From Sialis fuliginosa (lineage: Eukaryota; Arthropoda; Insecta; Megaloptera; Sialidae): a stretch of DNA of 64,000 nucleotides. Below the pieces are notes generated by a model, which saw only the letters and a program-made list of their open reading frames with translations, searched no databases and was not told where the DNA came from. The stretch covers positions 8,910,993 through 8,974,992 of the forward strand of contig OY540814.1 in assembly GCA_961205875.1 (NCBI GenBank), in the 5' to 3' direction. Made by a program: the position numbers and the translations under genes. Shown piece by piece: positions 49,225-60,832 of the stretch. The stretch's first letter is position 1. Every line of letters begins with the position of its first letter.

Positions 49225-49700
49225 AACGTAACATAATAAAAATATAGGAAAAGAAATCCGGATCACTGAAATTTAATTTCACCTCTAACATTTGCTTCAG
49301 TCGCTCATACATTTTCGGCTTTTCACCCACGCTTTTAAAATCAACAGTTTCCTATAGGAAAAGTGAGGTTTGAGAATGGTTGGGGGTGCGGGAGGGAGGG
49401 TAGGTACTTCACCGGCGACAGTCTGATATTTAATTATTGGAACGCTTTACCGTTCCAAAAGCCAGGATGTCACGAATCAACCATTTCCATTTCTTCCGTC
49501 ATCTGTGTATTAGATAAAAACACCCTATAAGGAATTATGATAAGTGCGAGAGAGATGTTAACGGTATCACAAAACGTATGTGATCGCTTAATTTCTTTCA
49601 AATCTGGATGCGAGCAGAGAAGTGGTTCTAATTTAAAGATTAATAATTCGCTCAATAAATTTTTAATTTTCCGTACCTGCAGGAGTCTTGGTGGAAAGAA
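49225..49700 (-). other. Coding-like island, possible exon(s) of an unidentified gene
   Basis: On the minus strand a 69-bp segment (49356-49288) reads ETVDFKSVGEKPKMYERLKQ and three more residues. It starts after a TTCCTATAG acceptor-like site and is followed by GTGAAA as a possible donor. A second frame at 49470-49680 follows a CTCCTGCAG acceptor-like site. Between them lies a G-rich stretch. I do not recognise the protein, and the plus strand is also partly open (49537-49743), so strand and reality are uncertain. Confidence 0.25.
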
Positions 49701-49743
49701 AAGTATGTTCAATTTATTTATTAAAAAATTAATTATGTTCTAA

Positions 49744-50867
49744 TTTCTATGTGCGCTTGATCGTATAAAGAATTCAAATAATGTATCATTTGTAATTAAA
49801 GGTAAACTATTTTAATAATAAATATGTAATTGAAAATGAAATTTATGTTCACTGAACTATTTTCAATGTTTTCGTTAAGTGAAACGAATCGAATTCGGCA
49901 AAATATCCATTTTCAATTTTGTTTCCTAACGTTTGATGTCAAATCCAATAAATGATATCTATATTGTTTCAATAAAAAATACAAATTCGTTTCTATAATT
50001 ATAATTTTCTGGGAATTCTTTATGAAATTAAATCTCAAATTACCTGTCATACATTTGTGGATTTAAAATTAAAAATTATTTTCTAAGAATATTACCTTAG
50101 ATGATTTTCCAATGAAAAAAATACATTCCAATAATATAAGTATTTCTTTACTGAAATAAAAGTTAAATCGATTTGTTCAAATTCACAGTTGTATTGTTTA
50201 ATAGAACAAAACCATTATAAATTAAATATAAAATACAAAAAATACGAACAAAAAAATCTCAAGAACTTACGAAACAAAAGACGAACATAATCTATGAGAA
50301 CCAAAATAAAAAAGAAATAACCTCCCCTAACGTATAACTGGATAATAATACATCTAGCGGAAATAGTAATAACGATTGACTTCATTTTCGAAATAATAGA
50401 ATTTCAAGCATCAACTGGCTTTTGGAAATTACTCAAAATTACACAATTAACAGACTTCTTGAGTTTAACAGTTGAACAATTGCAATTATTGTTAATTGAT
50501 ATTGCAGACGGTAGGGCAGTAATGTGATTTAATTGTATTGCTAATCATTTTAGAATTTTTATTCTAAAGTACTCTCTAATAGTAAAGCAGCAGTTCTGAG
50601 ACCTTAAAAATTCAGAACTTGGAACACGTAAATTGGACATCATTTTGCAGAAGATAAAATTTTTTACATAAATGTCTCCAAAGTCAACGTATCAAAAGTT
50701 ACAGATATTCTAAGTGATTTATTTGTTAAAATGAACGTCTAAAAGGCTCTTACAACTAAACTATTGTTTTTATAAAAATAAGTTAAATGTTAATTTTATG
50801 GGAAATTTAATTTAATTGATGAATTGATACTTATAAGCTTTTTAAATATTTATTTTTTACAATAATC
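49744..50867. other. AT-rich intergenic DNA, nothing recognised
   Basis: No frames, terminal repeats or partners elsewhere in the window were noticed. Confidence 0.4.
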
Positions 50868-51232
50868 AGCATTTTTAACGTCAAAATTCTATAAATATCA
50901 ATTAAATAGCAATATATAACCCTACTACTGAGCTATCGGAAAAATAATGCCCAGCCGATAATTGGCATTATTAGAAAATAATTTTATTCTCTCCAAAATG
51001 ACTCTTTAACTTTTTTTTAATCCATTATAATGAATCAGTAATACCAACTTTAGTGCAAAAGAATAATTTTTCAATGTTATTTAAATGGGAAACGTGACCC
51101 ACCCTTTGTGGCACACTTTAAAATTGAATTACAGGGTAATCCTTTGGTAAGGATTTATTTTAGATTATAAGCTAACTTATTTCGTAATGAGAGCGAAGAA
51201 TAAAAAATATCGCTTTTTTGACACACCCTAAT
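50868..51232 (-). repeat. Dispersed repeat F, inverted copy
   Basis: This is the partner of 27075-27430 read on the minus strand, with several substitutions and small indels. The nearby 96-codon frame (51172-51462) overlaps its end and lacks any domain. Confidence 0.75.
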
Positions 51233-51957
51233 GTGTATTGTATATACCTACGACCTACACATTCGTATTTTGTGACATTTTCGGGTATTTTTGTTCGTAG
51301 ATCAGTTTGAACATCGCTGATGTAAAGGATATGAAGTACAACAGACATGGCTAACGATTTGTAGAAATTGAGACAGTTTTGGTAAAATGTAAATGTATAA
51401 AATAAGAGAAAACAGTTGAAGGAAGAGAGAGTAATTACAAATAAAATGAGCACGTGATGCAATTAGTGAAATATGTGATTTGAGAATTGCAAATGAAATT
51501 GTCTAGGAAAAAGTTTACAAGAATGTTTTATGTAGATTTACTCTATTTAAATTACTCTTATTTGTACACGTACAGCTATTAGATATTGAGGAATAATGGC
51601 CATCATTATTTAATTCTTAGCTACGTTTTTATAGATAAAAATCTGTTAGATAAGTTTAAAAATAAAAGTCACACAAATATTGGTATTTTCCGAATTAATT
51701 GTATTGTATAGCATTTATAATGATATAGAATAATAAATATTTTAAATATTTGTATTGTTTAGCAACAACACAATATTTTACAATCCCTTGTAATATTTGT
51801 TGTTTAAATTTTTTGATTAAACATCAATAATAAAACATGAAAAATTAAGTACGCTCAAGAGAATAACTACGAAATCCTATGATCAATAATAAATAATTCG
51901 GGCAAGACATACACGAGTGTATGTCATAAAGGTTCCGAAGTACGCAATACATGGACT

Positions 51958-52365
51958 GTTTGGAGCCACTTACAGGCACTATTTTTGAGTAAAAAAAAAT
52001 AAATAAAAAATATGGTCATATTCTACTAATTGAGATGTACATTTCGACAACCCACATGCCTAGACATAAAAACAAAAATAAAACATTCTATGAGACCCCT
52101 CCCTATAATTCCAAAATTTAAAATTATATTATTGACTTTAGTATTTGTCGTTGTTAGTCCCAATAAATCCTCCTTACCAATTTTTTTTGAGTAGTTACAA
52201 AGTTATAGGGGGTGGGGACAATATAAAACAGTGCTTTTAGACCCTACAGGCGCCATTTTTGAGTTAGAAAAAACATAAAAAATATGGTCATATTCTACTA
52301 TTTGAGATGTACATTTTGACATCCCATATGCCTAGATATGAAAATAAAAATTAAAACATTTTTGA
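51958..52365 (+). repeat. Two direct repeats about 275 bp apart
   Basis: The blocks 51958-52095 and 52233-52365 share TATGGTCATATTCTACTA, TGAGATGTACATTT and GCCTAGA motifs in order. The whole could be a partial tandem duplication within an old element. Confidence 0.55.
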
Positions 52366-52766
52366 CATTAACATTTGAAAAAGCGTCGTTATTTAAAACA
52401 CCTGAGACGAAGAGATGGAAAACAAAATAGCGTGATTCGTGGGACGTAGAGGAGACGAAATATTTTTGGTGCGCTATCGATCTTATAGCGTACTTCAAAC
52501 CGGAATTATAATTCCAGCTGGCGTTACTTATTCTCACTTAAAACGGTTATAGCAAAACCGGAATAAGAGCGCTGTGTAAACGTAGTAATTGTTTTGGGGA
52601 AGAACTAGCAATATTACAGAATTATTTAAAATATAAAAACGATGCATACGTATTACGTGCAATTTAGGTTCTGGATAACCATGTAGACCTCTTTATGCTA
52701 AATTATAAGTATTAACCTATTCATTTATGAATCGGGATTATTTGTTAAGAAGCATCATGTATTTAT

Positions 52767-53075
52767 TTGAGGAGAATATCAGAGGTTATCAATACGATAC
52801 ACGTGGTCAACTCAATAATAAGAATTTTTAATAAAATTATAGAAGGTATAAGAAATCTACCTATAAAAAAATTTAAAATAGAATTTGAAAATTACTTGCT
52901 GAAATATTGTCACTTTAAAGCAGAAGAATTTCTTTATGAATTGTATTATAACTCTGTTTGATTCTGTTATAATTTTGTATTCTTTTTTTGTATTTACTGT
53001 TTGTTTATCTTTTCGACTTATTGTATTCATCTATGTATGGTTAAACAACAATAAAATATTATTATAATTATATTA
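52767..53075 (+). pseudogene. Possible LINE 3' end (reverse-transcriptase ORF C-terminus)
   Basis: The frame ending at 52961 closes with IRNLPIKKFKIEFENYLLKY and then AEEFLYELYYNSV. This resembles the extreme C-terminus of jockey/CR1-like reverse-transcriptase proteins (LPxxKFK...LL...YSVEEFL). It is followed by ~100 bp of T-rich 3' UTR and an AATAAAATATTATTATAATT tail, as in such LINEs. Only about 60 codons remain, so it is a dead 5'-truncated copy if the call is right. Confidence 0.5.
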
Positions 53076-53254
53076 TCATCAATAACACAACATATTTGTT
53101 GGAAACAGCTGAACTGGAACATTTATAGATACGTATATACACATAACTTAACAAATTAAACCGTTTATTACACATATTTCACGTATGATTTGCTGTGATA
53201 GTCATTACTCATATGTTTACACATACACACATGTTGATATATCCTTTCTACATG

Positions 53255-53550
53255 CGGTTTATTCTTTGAGTCAGCTAGCGCAAGTTTAGCCATCATCACC
53301 ATCACAACAGTGGCTTTAGGTCGCGCTTAGTCTGACTTAACGGGAGAAGAAGACGAGGAATAAACAGCAGATTAAGTTCGTTCGCTCTCTCTGTATACCT
53401 GTACTATAATAATAATATGATTCAGCGTTTCATTGTTTGCCAAGATTTGACGGTTACGCTCTCTTCCGGGGGTGCCCCTTTTGTTTGGTTACTAACGGTA
53501 GCTTCTGTAATCTTTGTCGGTGGTAGTGTGCTGATTTTTGACTGCTTACG
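53255..53550. other. GC-balanced unique island
   Basis: The stretch has near-even base composition and includes CCATCATCACCATCACAACA and CTCTCTTCCGGGGGTGCCCC. No long frame, no partner in the window. Function unknown. Confidence 0.3.
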
Positions 53551-53824
53551 CGCTTGATTCATATGTGTGTGTATGTGTGTTTGAGAACAAAGGAACAGTT
53601 CTATTTTAAGAAGGTTTTATACTGCTTCATCAGTCATGTACATTTAACGCTTTTAAATACGGCTGTACACCGATACGAGATTTTTCTTGGTCTTGGTCTC
53701 GAAACGAAATCGAGAAATAAACTAGAGTGCTTTAAAATAAGACGAGACAGTCTGAAATTTTTATGATGCGATTAAGATGATAATCACTTAATTTATAAAT
53801 CTCGTTGTTTCTCTATATTATAAT

Positions 53825-54330
53825 AAAACGGCCAAGTGCGTGTTGGGCACGCACATAATAGGTTTCCGTAGTCATTACGATTTATAAACAAGAGTGATTT
53901 TAATTTTTTTTATTAACTATTCTAGCTACAGTGTTCGTTATAATTTTCATTGAAAGTACTAACTAAAAGCTACATTCTGGATTTTTTTTAGGTTTTTTGC
54001 ATCGATAGTTTAGAAAGTAGAAGGGGGAGGGGACGCTCTGATAACGACATTTAAATGCAAATATATCGTGACTGAAGGGTTAAAATCGAAAGGTCATATA
54101 ACATTTTTTGTTGCATTTTAGGAGACCTATCTATAGATACCCCACTCAATGAGGTAAGTGAAAAAAAAATTGAGTACAATTTTCAGTCTATGAGAGGGGG
54201 TTCAAAATAATTTTGACAGTCTTCGTTATAATTTTCAGTGGAAGAACTAATTAAAAGCTATATTCTGAATTTTTTTCAGATTTTTAGGTTTCCGTAGAAA
54301 ACTAGGAAACCTTATAGTTTCACCATGTTA
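53825..54330 (+). repeat. Dispersed repeat family A, plus-strand copy with an inverted end
   Basis: It starts AAAACGGCCAAGTGCGTG like copy 1 but finishes with AGGTTTCCGTAGAAAACTAG, which is the inverse of copy 1's end. The terminal part therefore faces the other way, by rearrangement or by joining of two copies. Confidence 0.65.
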
Positions 54331-55204
54331 AATAAAAATATGTCATAAGTACCAAGTATTATATGAATTTTTTTATATATAAGTATATATATTTTTTAAA
54401 TAATATATTGATTGTTAAATATTGTTTTGGATATAATATATGTATTATAGTTATTATTTTTCAATATATTTATTTTATGCTTATAACAACTTTATAAATC
54501 TTAGTAATTAATTTTTTTTCAAATATCTTGAGTTACTTTATAAAATATGCTTCCCTTAGTAAAAATGTCAAGCCTCGCCATTGAATTTTGTAATAAATAA
54601 AAATCTTAGAATGCACTTGTTCATTCATTATTTGTAGTATCTTTATTTTGTATATAAGTTCATGCTTAATAATCAAGAGTATGGCCATTTCATGCATGTA
54701 TCGAAATATTGATGAAATAATTTCTTTCTAAAAAAAAGGCGTGAACAACAAAATACTTTTCGTGAGAGTTCTGATTATAAAGATTTATTGCGCAAGTAAC
54801 TTGTGGTCATGTTTTATATGTGTTATGTAGTTTAAATTGTAATTACCTCACTAATGACTATGGGGTCAGTGTAAACCCCAAGTTGGTTTTTAGTGTAAGC
54901 TTTTTTATGTAAAATTATTTTTAAATTACTTTTATTAAATTTTAATGAACTTACACGTACTAATTATAAAGTTATGCATTTAATGTTCTTCTAAATTTGA
55001 CAGAAATTGATTATATTTTAATTAATATTTTCAGTGAAAATTAATATGAAATATTAATTAGAATACATACATATTAATTGATCATAAATGAAATATTTGT
55101 GTTTTAGTATTTATTTGTTAGTAAATGCTCTGATCATAATATAATTACTGTCATACTATTTTTTTGAATAGTAATTAATGTTAAATAATATTATTAACAA
55201 GCGC

Positions 55205-55800
55205 ATTGGATCCGGTGCTACCCGGGTTAATATCCACAATGTCATAGTGACCTAAAATATTAAACATTCTCACCTAATATTTCCTCCCAACATGCCCATA
55301 ACGGTTTATTGTAATTTTTTTTTCGACTTGAAATTTACACAAATAACCATGAATTATGCACCTAAACCTAATCTATCTATTAGTGAAAACCGGAATAAAA
55401 TCTGTTCAGTAGTTAGGTACTGAGAAAATTGTACCGGCCGCGGCCGTGTAAAAAAATATTTTCAAACTTCCATGAAACATTAAGTCCCTTCTTAGAATTT
55501 ATATGAAAATTAAAATAAATACATAAATAGGTTAGTAACAATCATAATCAATTTCGATATTTTATCTTTCTTTATATTTCAATTTTTTTTAAATATTAAC
55601 ATGTGTCAAAAATCATCTTATTGTTTGACAAAATATTTGAAACACACGCGAATCATAGTAACCTAAATAAAAAAAATATTGAAACCGTAAATATAGAATT
55701 TTTTAGCCACGAATATGCACAGAAAAATGATCTAATTATTGGTGAAAACCGCATTGAAATCGGTTCAGTAATTTTCGAGTCTATAGTCTATAAATTCTAC
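55205..55800 (-). repeat. Dispersed repeat family E, inverted decayed copy
   Basis: The minus strand shares TACTGAACAGATTTTATTCC, GGTTTTCACTAATAG and ACCCGGGTAGCACCGG-like blocks with 24350-24560, and CGTGTGTTTCAAATATTTTG with 24125-24170. A 69-codon frame at 55603-55812 on the plus strand lies entirely in it. Confidence 0.5.
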
Positions 55801-56301
55801 AAAAATAAATAGAAACAGACAAAACAATGATCTTTAAAATAAATACATATGCACTTATGAAATTGCGAAGCAAATAACATCATAGATTTAAACTTTATTT
55901 AGAGTTAAAAACGAGACGAGACGAGAGAAAGTCTCGTATTGTTTCAATTTTAAAACTAATAACTAACACTCGTGAAAATTGAAGCATTTACGTATCATTA
56001 AACTTAAGCTTACATCTCGGTCTCGTCTTAAAAACGTCAAAATACTCATTTTGGCGTGCGATCCTCACTATATTGCATAAAATTTAATCAGTTTCCGATT
56101 ATTTTATTGATTTGTGTACATATTATTATTACAATGTCATAATAACAGTAATTTGACTAGCACCCTCCATAACTAAATTATTAAAGGAGTACATCCGTTG
56201 TGTTCGTGAGAGTTAACGCCACGCGTTGTAAGGTCAGAAATGGAAAATTTGTATAGTTCAGAAATTAAATCGTTTTTGATTTATTTCCTTTAATTTGTTT
56301 A

Positions 56302-56873
56302 GGGTCGAGCGGGGTAAGTATGAAACACCAAAAAATGGGGTAAAAGTGAAACAAACTTGCAACTAAAAAAGTAATTTGTTTATAGGAGAATTATAAAAAC
56401 TGACATCATCATTAAATGTTTGTTAAAGCGACCTGAAAATATGAATCGCCTAATCAGTGATGTATCACACCTACAGATTTCCCTGTTAGTCGATGTCAAA
56501 ATATGTGAATTAAATTTTAATTCTTTGCACATAACTTTCTGTATAACTCAGATATTAATTAAAGTTACAATTTCACATTTATATGCCACAAAGAAGATAA
56601 ATCAAAGTTGCCAAAGTAGCTTGTCTTTTAATTTTTCGAGAAATATTTTCCATTAGAGGCCTGTTTCACTTTTTCCCAAATTAGAGATTAAAAATGAAAC
56701 ACACTTTTTTCATTTTTAAAGTCCGTGTTCTATCGTACAGTTCAAATGACGTAAGTATTTAAAATGGTTATTCATAAGCGCATCTAGTAGAAAAAATTAA
56801 AGTATTTTGTATCGTTAACTGTTAAAAAACATTAAAGATTTGTATTTTGTTGCACTTTTACCCCTGTTGACCC
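56302..56873. mobile_element. MITE with GGGTC...GACCC ends (TA flanks)
   Basis: The left end GGGTCGAGCGGGGTAAG and the right end TTTACCCCTGTTGACCC are inverse with mismatches; TA flanks both. GAAACAAAC/GTTGCACTTTTACC blocks continue the symmetry. A 78-codon frame inside has no motif. Confidence 0.55.
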
Positions 56874-56888
56874 TATACTTGATAAGTA

Positions 56889-57600
56889 AAGTATGTTTGC
56901 TTCCTTTCGCAATATCGAAGATACGAGAAGCTTTGTTGAAGCTGTTTTAGAATGAAACAAAAAAATTGTTGTTCGATTTCAAAATTTTGAGTAAAATTTA
57001 ACACTTTATCGGTTTTTATTTAAATTGTTCAATACTTAATTACCTATGGTGAATTTAGAACAAGGAAGTAGAGCTGGGCGCGGGCCGTGAATTTTTCGGG
57101 TCACGTCGGGTCACGGCCGTGACCCGACGTGACGTGAGCGATTTTCAAATATTGGATCGTGAGCGGGCGTGATCGTGAGTCAAAATAAAACAATCGGGCG
57201 TGACCGGGCGTGAGTACATTTTTGTCGTGCGTGAGTCCGTGAGTATATGTATGTATATTTTGATATTTCTTTAATTTCTGATCTCATGCATATATGATAA
57301 TCTGTTAAATCGAATTTTTATATTAAACATTTTATTTATAATATATTATTCGGGTCACGAGCGTGACCCGCCGTGCGTGATCGGGCGTGATTAAAAAAAT
57401 AGAATTCGTGAGCGGGCGTGATCGTGAATACTTTTTTGTAACCGTGAGTGCGCGGGCGTGATTAAATTTTTTTCTCTCGTGAGCGTGCGTGATCGTGAGC
57501 AAAAATTACTCAAGCGCCCAGCTCTACAAGGAAGCACTGTGTATTTACTTGGTAGATGTTTTTAAAATTATTGAACTTTTTATTATTATGTCGTATGTCC
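56889..57600 (+). repeat. Dispersed repeat family B copy, split by a hAT MITE
   Basis: The family B head (AATATCGAAGATACGAGAAG) starts at about 56911 and runs to GGTGAATTTAG at 57058. The family resumes after the MITE at 57535 with GCACTGTGTATTTACTTGG, matching the end of copy 12998-13720. Confidence 0.65.
57069..57526. mobile_element. GC-rich hAT-type MITE with 8-bp TSD
   Basis: Ends TAGAGCTGGGCGC and GCGCCCAGCTCTA are perfect inverses. CAAGGAAG flanks both (57061-57068, 57527-57534). Both halves carry many GTGAGCGGGCGTGATCGTGA-type subterminal repeats; the centre is AT-rich. It interrupts a family B copy. Confidence 0.9.
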
Positions 57601-57760
57601 TTAGTCCTCAAAACATTGATATTTTATTTTGATTAGTTGTTTTGGCTTCTGAATGCTTATATATAAAATGAAATATGATTAGTTTTGTTCAGATTCTTTT
57701 CACATTTGCCTTTTATACATCATATAGCATAAATACATCTTTTCAAAGCAGCCATTAAAA

Positions 57761-58150
57761 CTAGAGTAATGTACGAGCAGACATATATATGATTTGCCAT
57801 TTAAGAAGATATAAATTAAAGTAGAAAAACTGTTCTGAGAAATTGAAAGAATTATTGTCCGGTGGTACACAGACGAGAATTGAAGCTGTAGAAAAGGGTT
57901 TTGAAATATTTATGAAATACACAACAACAATAGAGTGTCCCATTGTTGCGCCACGTTTTATGTGCGCCGTCCACTTGCGGATGATTAATTCTGCGCAAGA
58001 AAGCATCAATAATACCAACAGCACACAATATTTCCAGATAGTAATATCTCTCTTCCAGTTAGCTTTGATTAATGCATGAGGATACAAAGCCACCGAATGA
58101 ATAGATAGCTTTTTATCTATAGGTTGGTTATTAAGATGAAAACCATTCAC
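57761..58150 (-). other. 129-codon open frame, coding status doubtful
   Basis: This is an open frame on the minus strand with a hydrophobic centre (YCVLLVLLMLSCAELII). A 78-codon frame on the plus strand (57843-58079) overlaps it, and composition here is less AT-rich than around, so some coding origin is possible. No domain was recognised in either frame and no splice sites decide the strand. It lies between two family B fragments and may be transposon-derived. Confidence 0.25.
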
Positions 58151-58291
58151 TGATCAGCTTTATTGCATTCAGCATTAGTAGCGATATTTTATATTTATTT
58201 ATGGATATTGCGACCACTGATTAAATGATTTAGTTCATTATGTTATATGCTCACAGAAAATAATTTCAATTAACTATATCGTAACCAGAGG

Positions 58292-58420
58292 TTGATTTTG
58301 CTTCCTCGCAATATCGAAGATACGAGAAGCTCGTTTTAGAATTAGAAAAAAAATGTTCTCCGATTTAATTGATTAAATTGATCTTTCCGTTTCAGGTCAA
58401 GACAAACACTGTTTTTCAAT
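58292..58420 (+). repeat. Dispersed repeat family B fragment
   Basis: GCTTCCTCGCAATATCGAAG through TTCAGGTCAAGACAAACACT, about 130 bp of the family B head. Confidence 0.6.
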
Positions 58421-58849
58421 TAATGCTCGGTTTCAACAAACAAACAGTTATTTAACTATCAGGTTAAAAATTCAGTTTCCAATGTGATCACCTTGTGGTT
58501 GTGCTTATTTAATTACGAATATATGCATTATTTTATGTATTACCAAAATCAATATTAATATTGTATATATTTATCCATACATTTTAAAGATTTTAAACGT
58601 GCTAAAAACGTGTTTATAAAATTATTAATAACTTTTTGTTTTCATTTGTTGAGTGACCGAATTCGTGTAGGTATGTGCTTGGCGAAAATTCTATTATACA
58701 TATAATTTTATTTATAAATGAGAAGTTCCAAGAATATATATAATATTTTTATTTAAACTTATTTACATATTCAATTTAACATAAAACATCTGACTATAAT
58801 ATAATTTTAATACAGGTAATTATTAAATATGAAAATTTAAATAAATATG

Positions 58850-59100
58850 ATTTGTTTACATGATGTCACAGCAAACAACTGTCATTTATAAAAAAAACCA
58901 CATAATAAAGAAAAACATAGTAACCACCATTGAATAAAAAATTCTACAATTACAGTTTAATTACGATTTTTGGCTTAAGTATGTGTTAACAATTAAATAT
59001 TTTTTAATATATTGATTGAAAAATGAAATATAAAGCAATATTTCACTTTCAAGAAAAGTAAAATATTCGAAATTGATTATGATTGTTGCTAACCTAAAAC
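58850..59100 (+). repeat. Dispersed repeat family E fragment
   Basis: It shares ATGATGTCACAGC, TTTCACTTTCAAGAAAAGTA and GATTATGATTGTTGCTAACC with 24015-24285 in the same order. Confidence 0.55.
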
Positions 59101-59956
59101 TTAAAGCTTAAGAAGAAAAATACAAAAATAATTGTATCACATTTTGAAGTATTGTTAATTTTAATACAAAGAAAAAATTGTATAATATAGAAATATGGCA
59201 ATGTTGTATAGAGTATAAAGCACTTAAATTCAATTATTTATTCAATTTATCTTAAACTGTCATTTTTTATCTCAATTAGTTTGATAAATCCAATGACCAA
59301 ACAAAAAACTAAACATTTTGTTGAGTCATATCACACCTGACGTCCATGATGTATATTGTTTCTGTATTACCCTAATTTTAGAGTGCTTATAGACCAGAGT
59401 TTCTTAACATTTATATATTTATCAATCAATAATTAATTATTATTTTGTAATTTTAAAATTTATAGACAAGATAACGTCATTCAGAACTTCATGCATACTT
59501 AAATGGATTTTTATTTTAAGTTTTCTTGGAAGCAACTCGTTTGTAAGTCTTAATCTTAAAGGATACCTACTTTCGTGTAAAACTTTTTGACGTACGTCGA
59601 ATACAGATAATTTCTCCCTTATGATATAATTTACCATATTATTAACTAAAACTTTATGCCCGGTTTATCAAGAGACCAGTACGGAAGCTTCAAATTTTGC
59701 AGCAAGTTAGGTATGTTATGTCATAACAACATTGCATTATTAATAATGTCTCAGAAAGTTCATTATCCGCAATGCACTGCCGCAATTTACTGCACATACT
59801 TGATCAAAATATTAAATTGTTGATTTTATTTTCAATAATGCTTCTGTTTATTAATTTTGAATCAACGAACATGACTTTGAGATGTTAAGTTTATTATTGG
59901 AAAATATACGTTTATAAAATTTCTTTGACCTATATTTTTGATGATATAACGTTTAA

Positions 59957-60770
59957 CCCTAGTGTAACCAACCAAATAAATTTACACTATTGGCCAACCG
60001 GGTACCCGGGTACCCATGTACGAATTTGTAAGTAAAACTTTACTCTAATTGAAAATTATTTTATGTATTGGATGAATATTTATTTATTTATGGTTGACGA
60101 AGATATTTTGAGCTAAATACAATTATAGAATTTTATATAATGGCCTTTATAATCCTAAGTCAGGTATGAAACGCGGACAGCTATACCGTGAATTTCTTAA
60201 TTTTTACATTTGAAAAGCATTTTAGTTTAGTTTATAATAAACCGGCAACAGTCCAGGTTACTGTTAATAATCAAGCACGCGACAACACTGGCACAAAAGT
60301 TGTTATTGGAGCATGTTAAATTTGCAGCAAGCAACCTATTCATAAACGGAGGAAGACCAGGAAGTGCTGAGCTGAATGCAAAAAGCCAGTCTGCTTTGAG
60401 CATACTGCCAAAGTTACTAAATGCCTTGAATGTAGTGATTAATTTCAGTTTTTTCATTTAACTGCTAAAAAATAATTATTACAAGCAATTGATTTTATAA
60501 CTTTAATTTATTATTGTATATTGTTTGTTTGTACATGGTATTTTTTTATACTCATAAAAATTTAGAAATGTAATAATTATTTTTACTACATTTATTAAAT
60601 TTGATGAATAAACAAATAAAAATAAATATTATTTATTATAATTTATTTATTTATAGTTATTTACTTACTCCTTTTTATTATAAAAATATTTTAATTTTAT
60701 GATATATTGCATGAAAACCATTATTTTTGTATGCAGGTACCCGGGCCTGGTAGGACTATATGTGTATTTT
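59957..60770 (+). pseudogene. Decayed piggyBac element with transposase C-terminus
   Basis: TTAA at 59953-59956 is followed by CCCTAGTGTAACC, a piggyBac-like start; the right end is not clear. From 60302 the plus strand reads a cysteine-rich tail: ICSKQPIHKRRKTRK, C, stop, AECKKPVCFEH, then TKCLECSD and a stop. This is the CxxC/HxxxC zinc-binding pattern at the C-terminus of piggyBac transposases. Two in-frame stops and loss of the DDE domain make it inactive. The 76-codon minus-strand frame over it is a shadow. Confidence 0.7.
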
Positions 60771-60832
60771 TTATCAAATTTAAAATTTTCTTAGTTTAAT
60801 AAAAAAAAAAAAAAAATTGTGCATTTTTCAAT

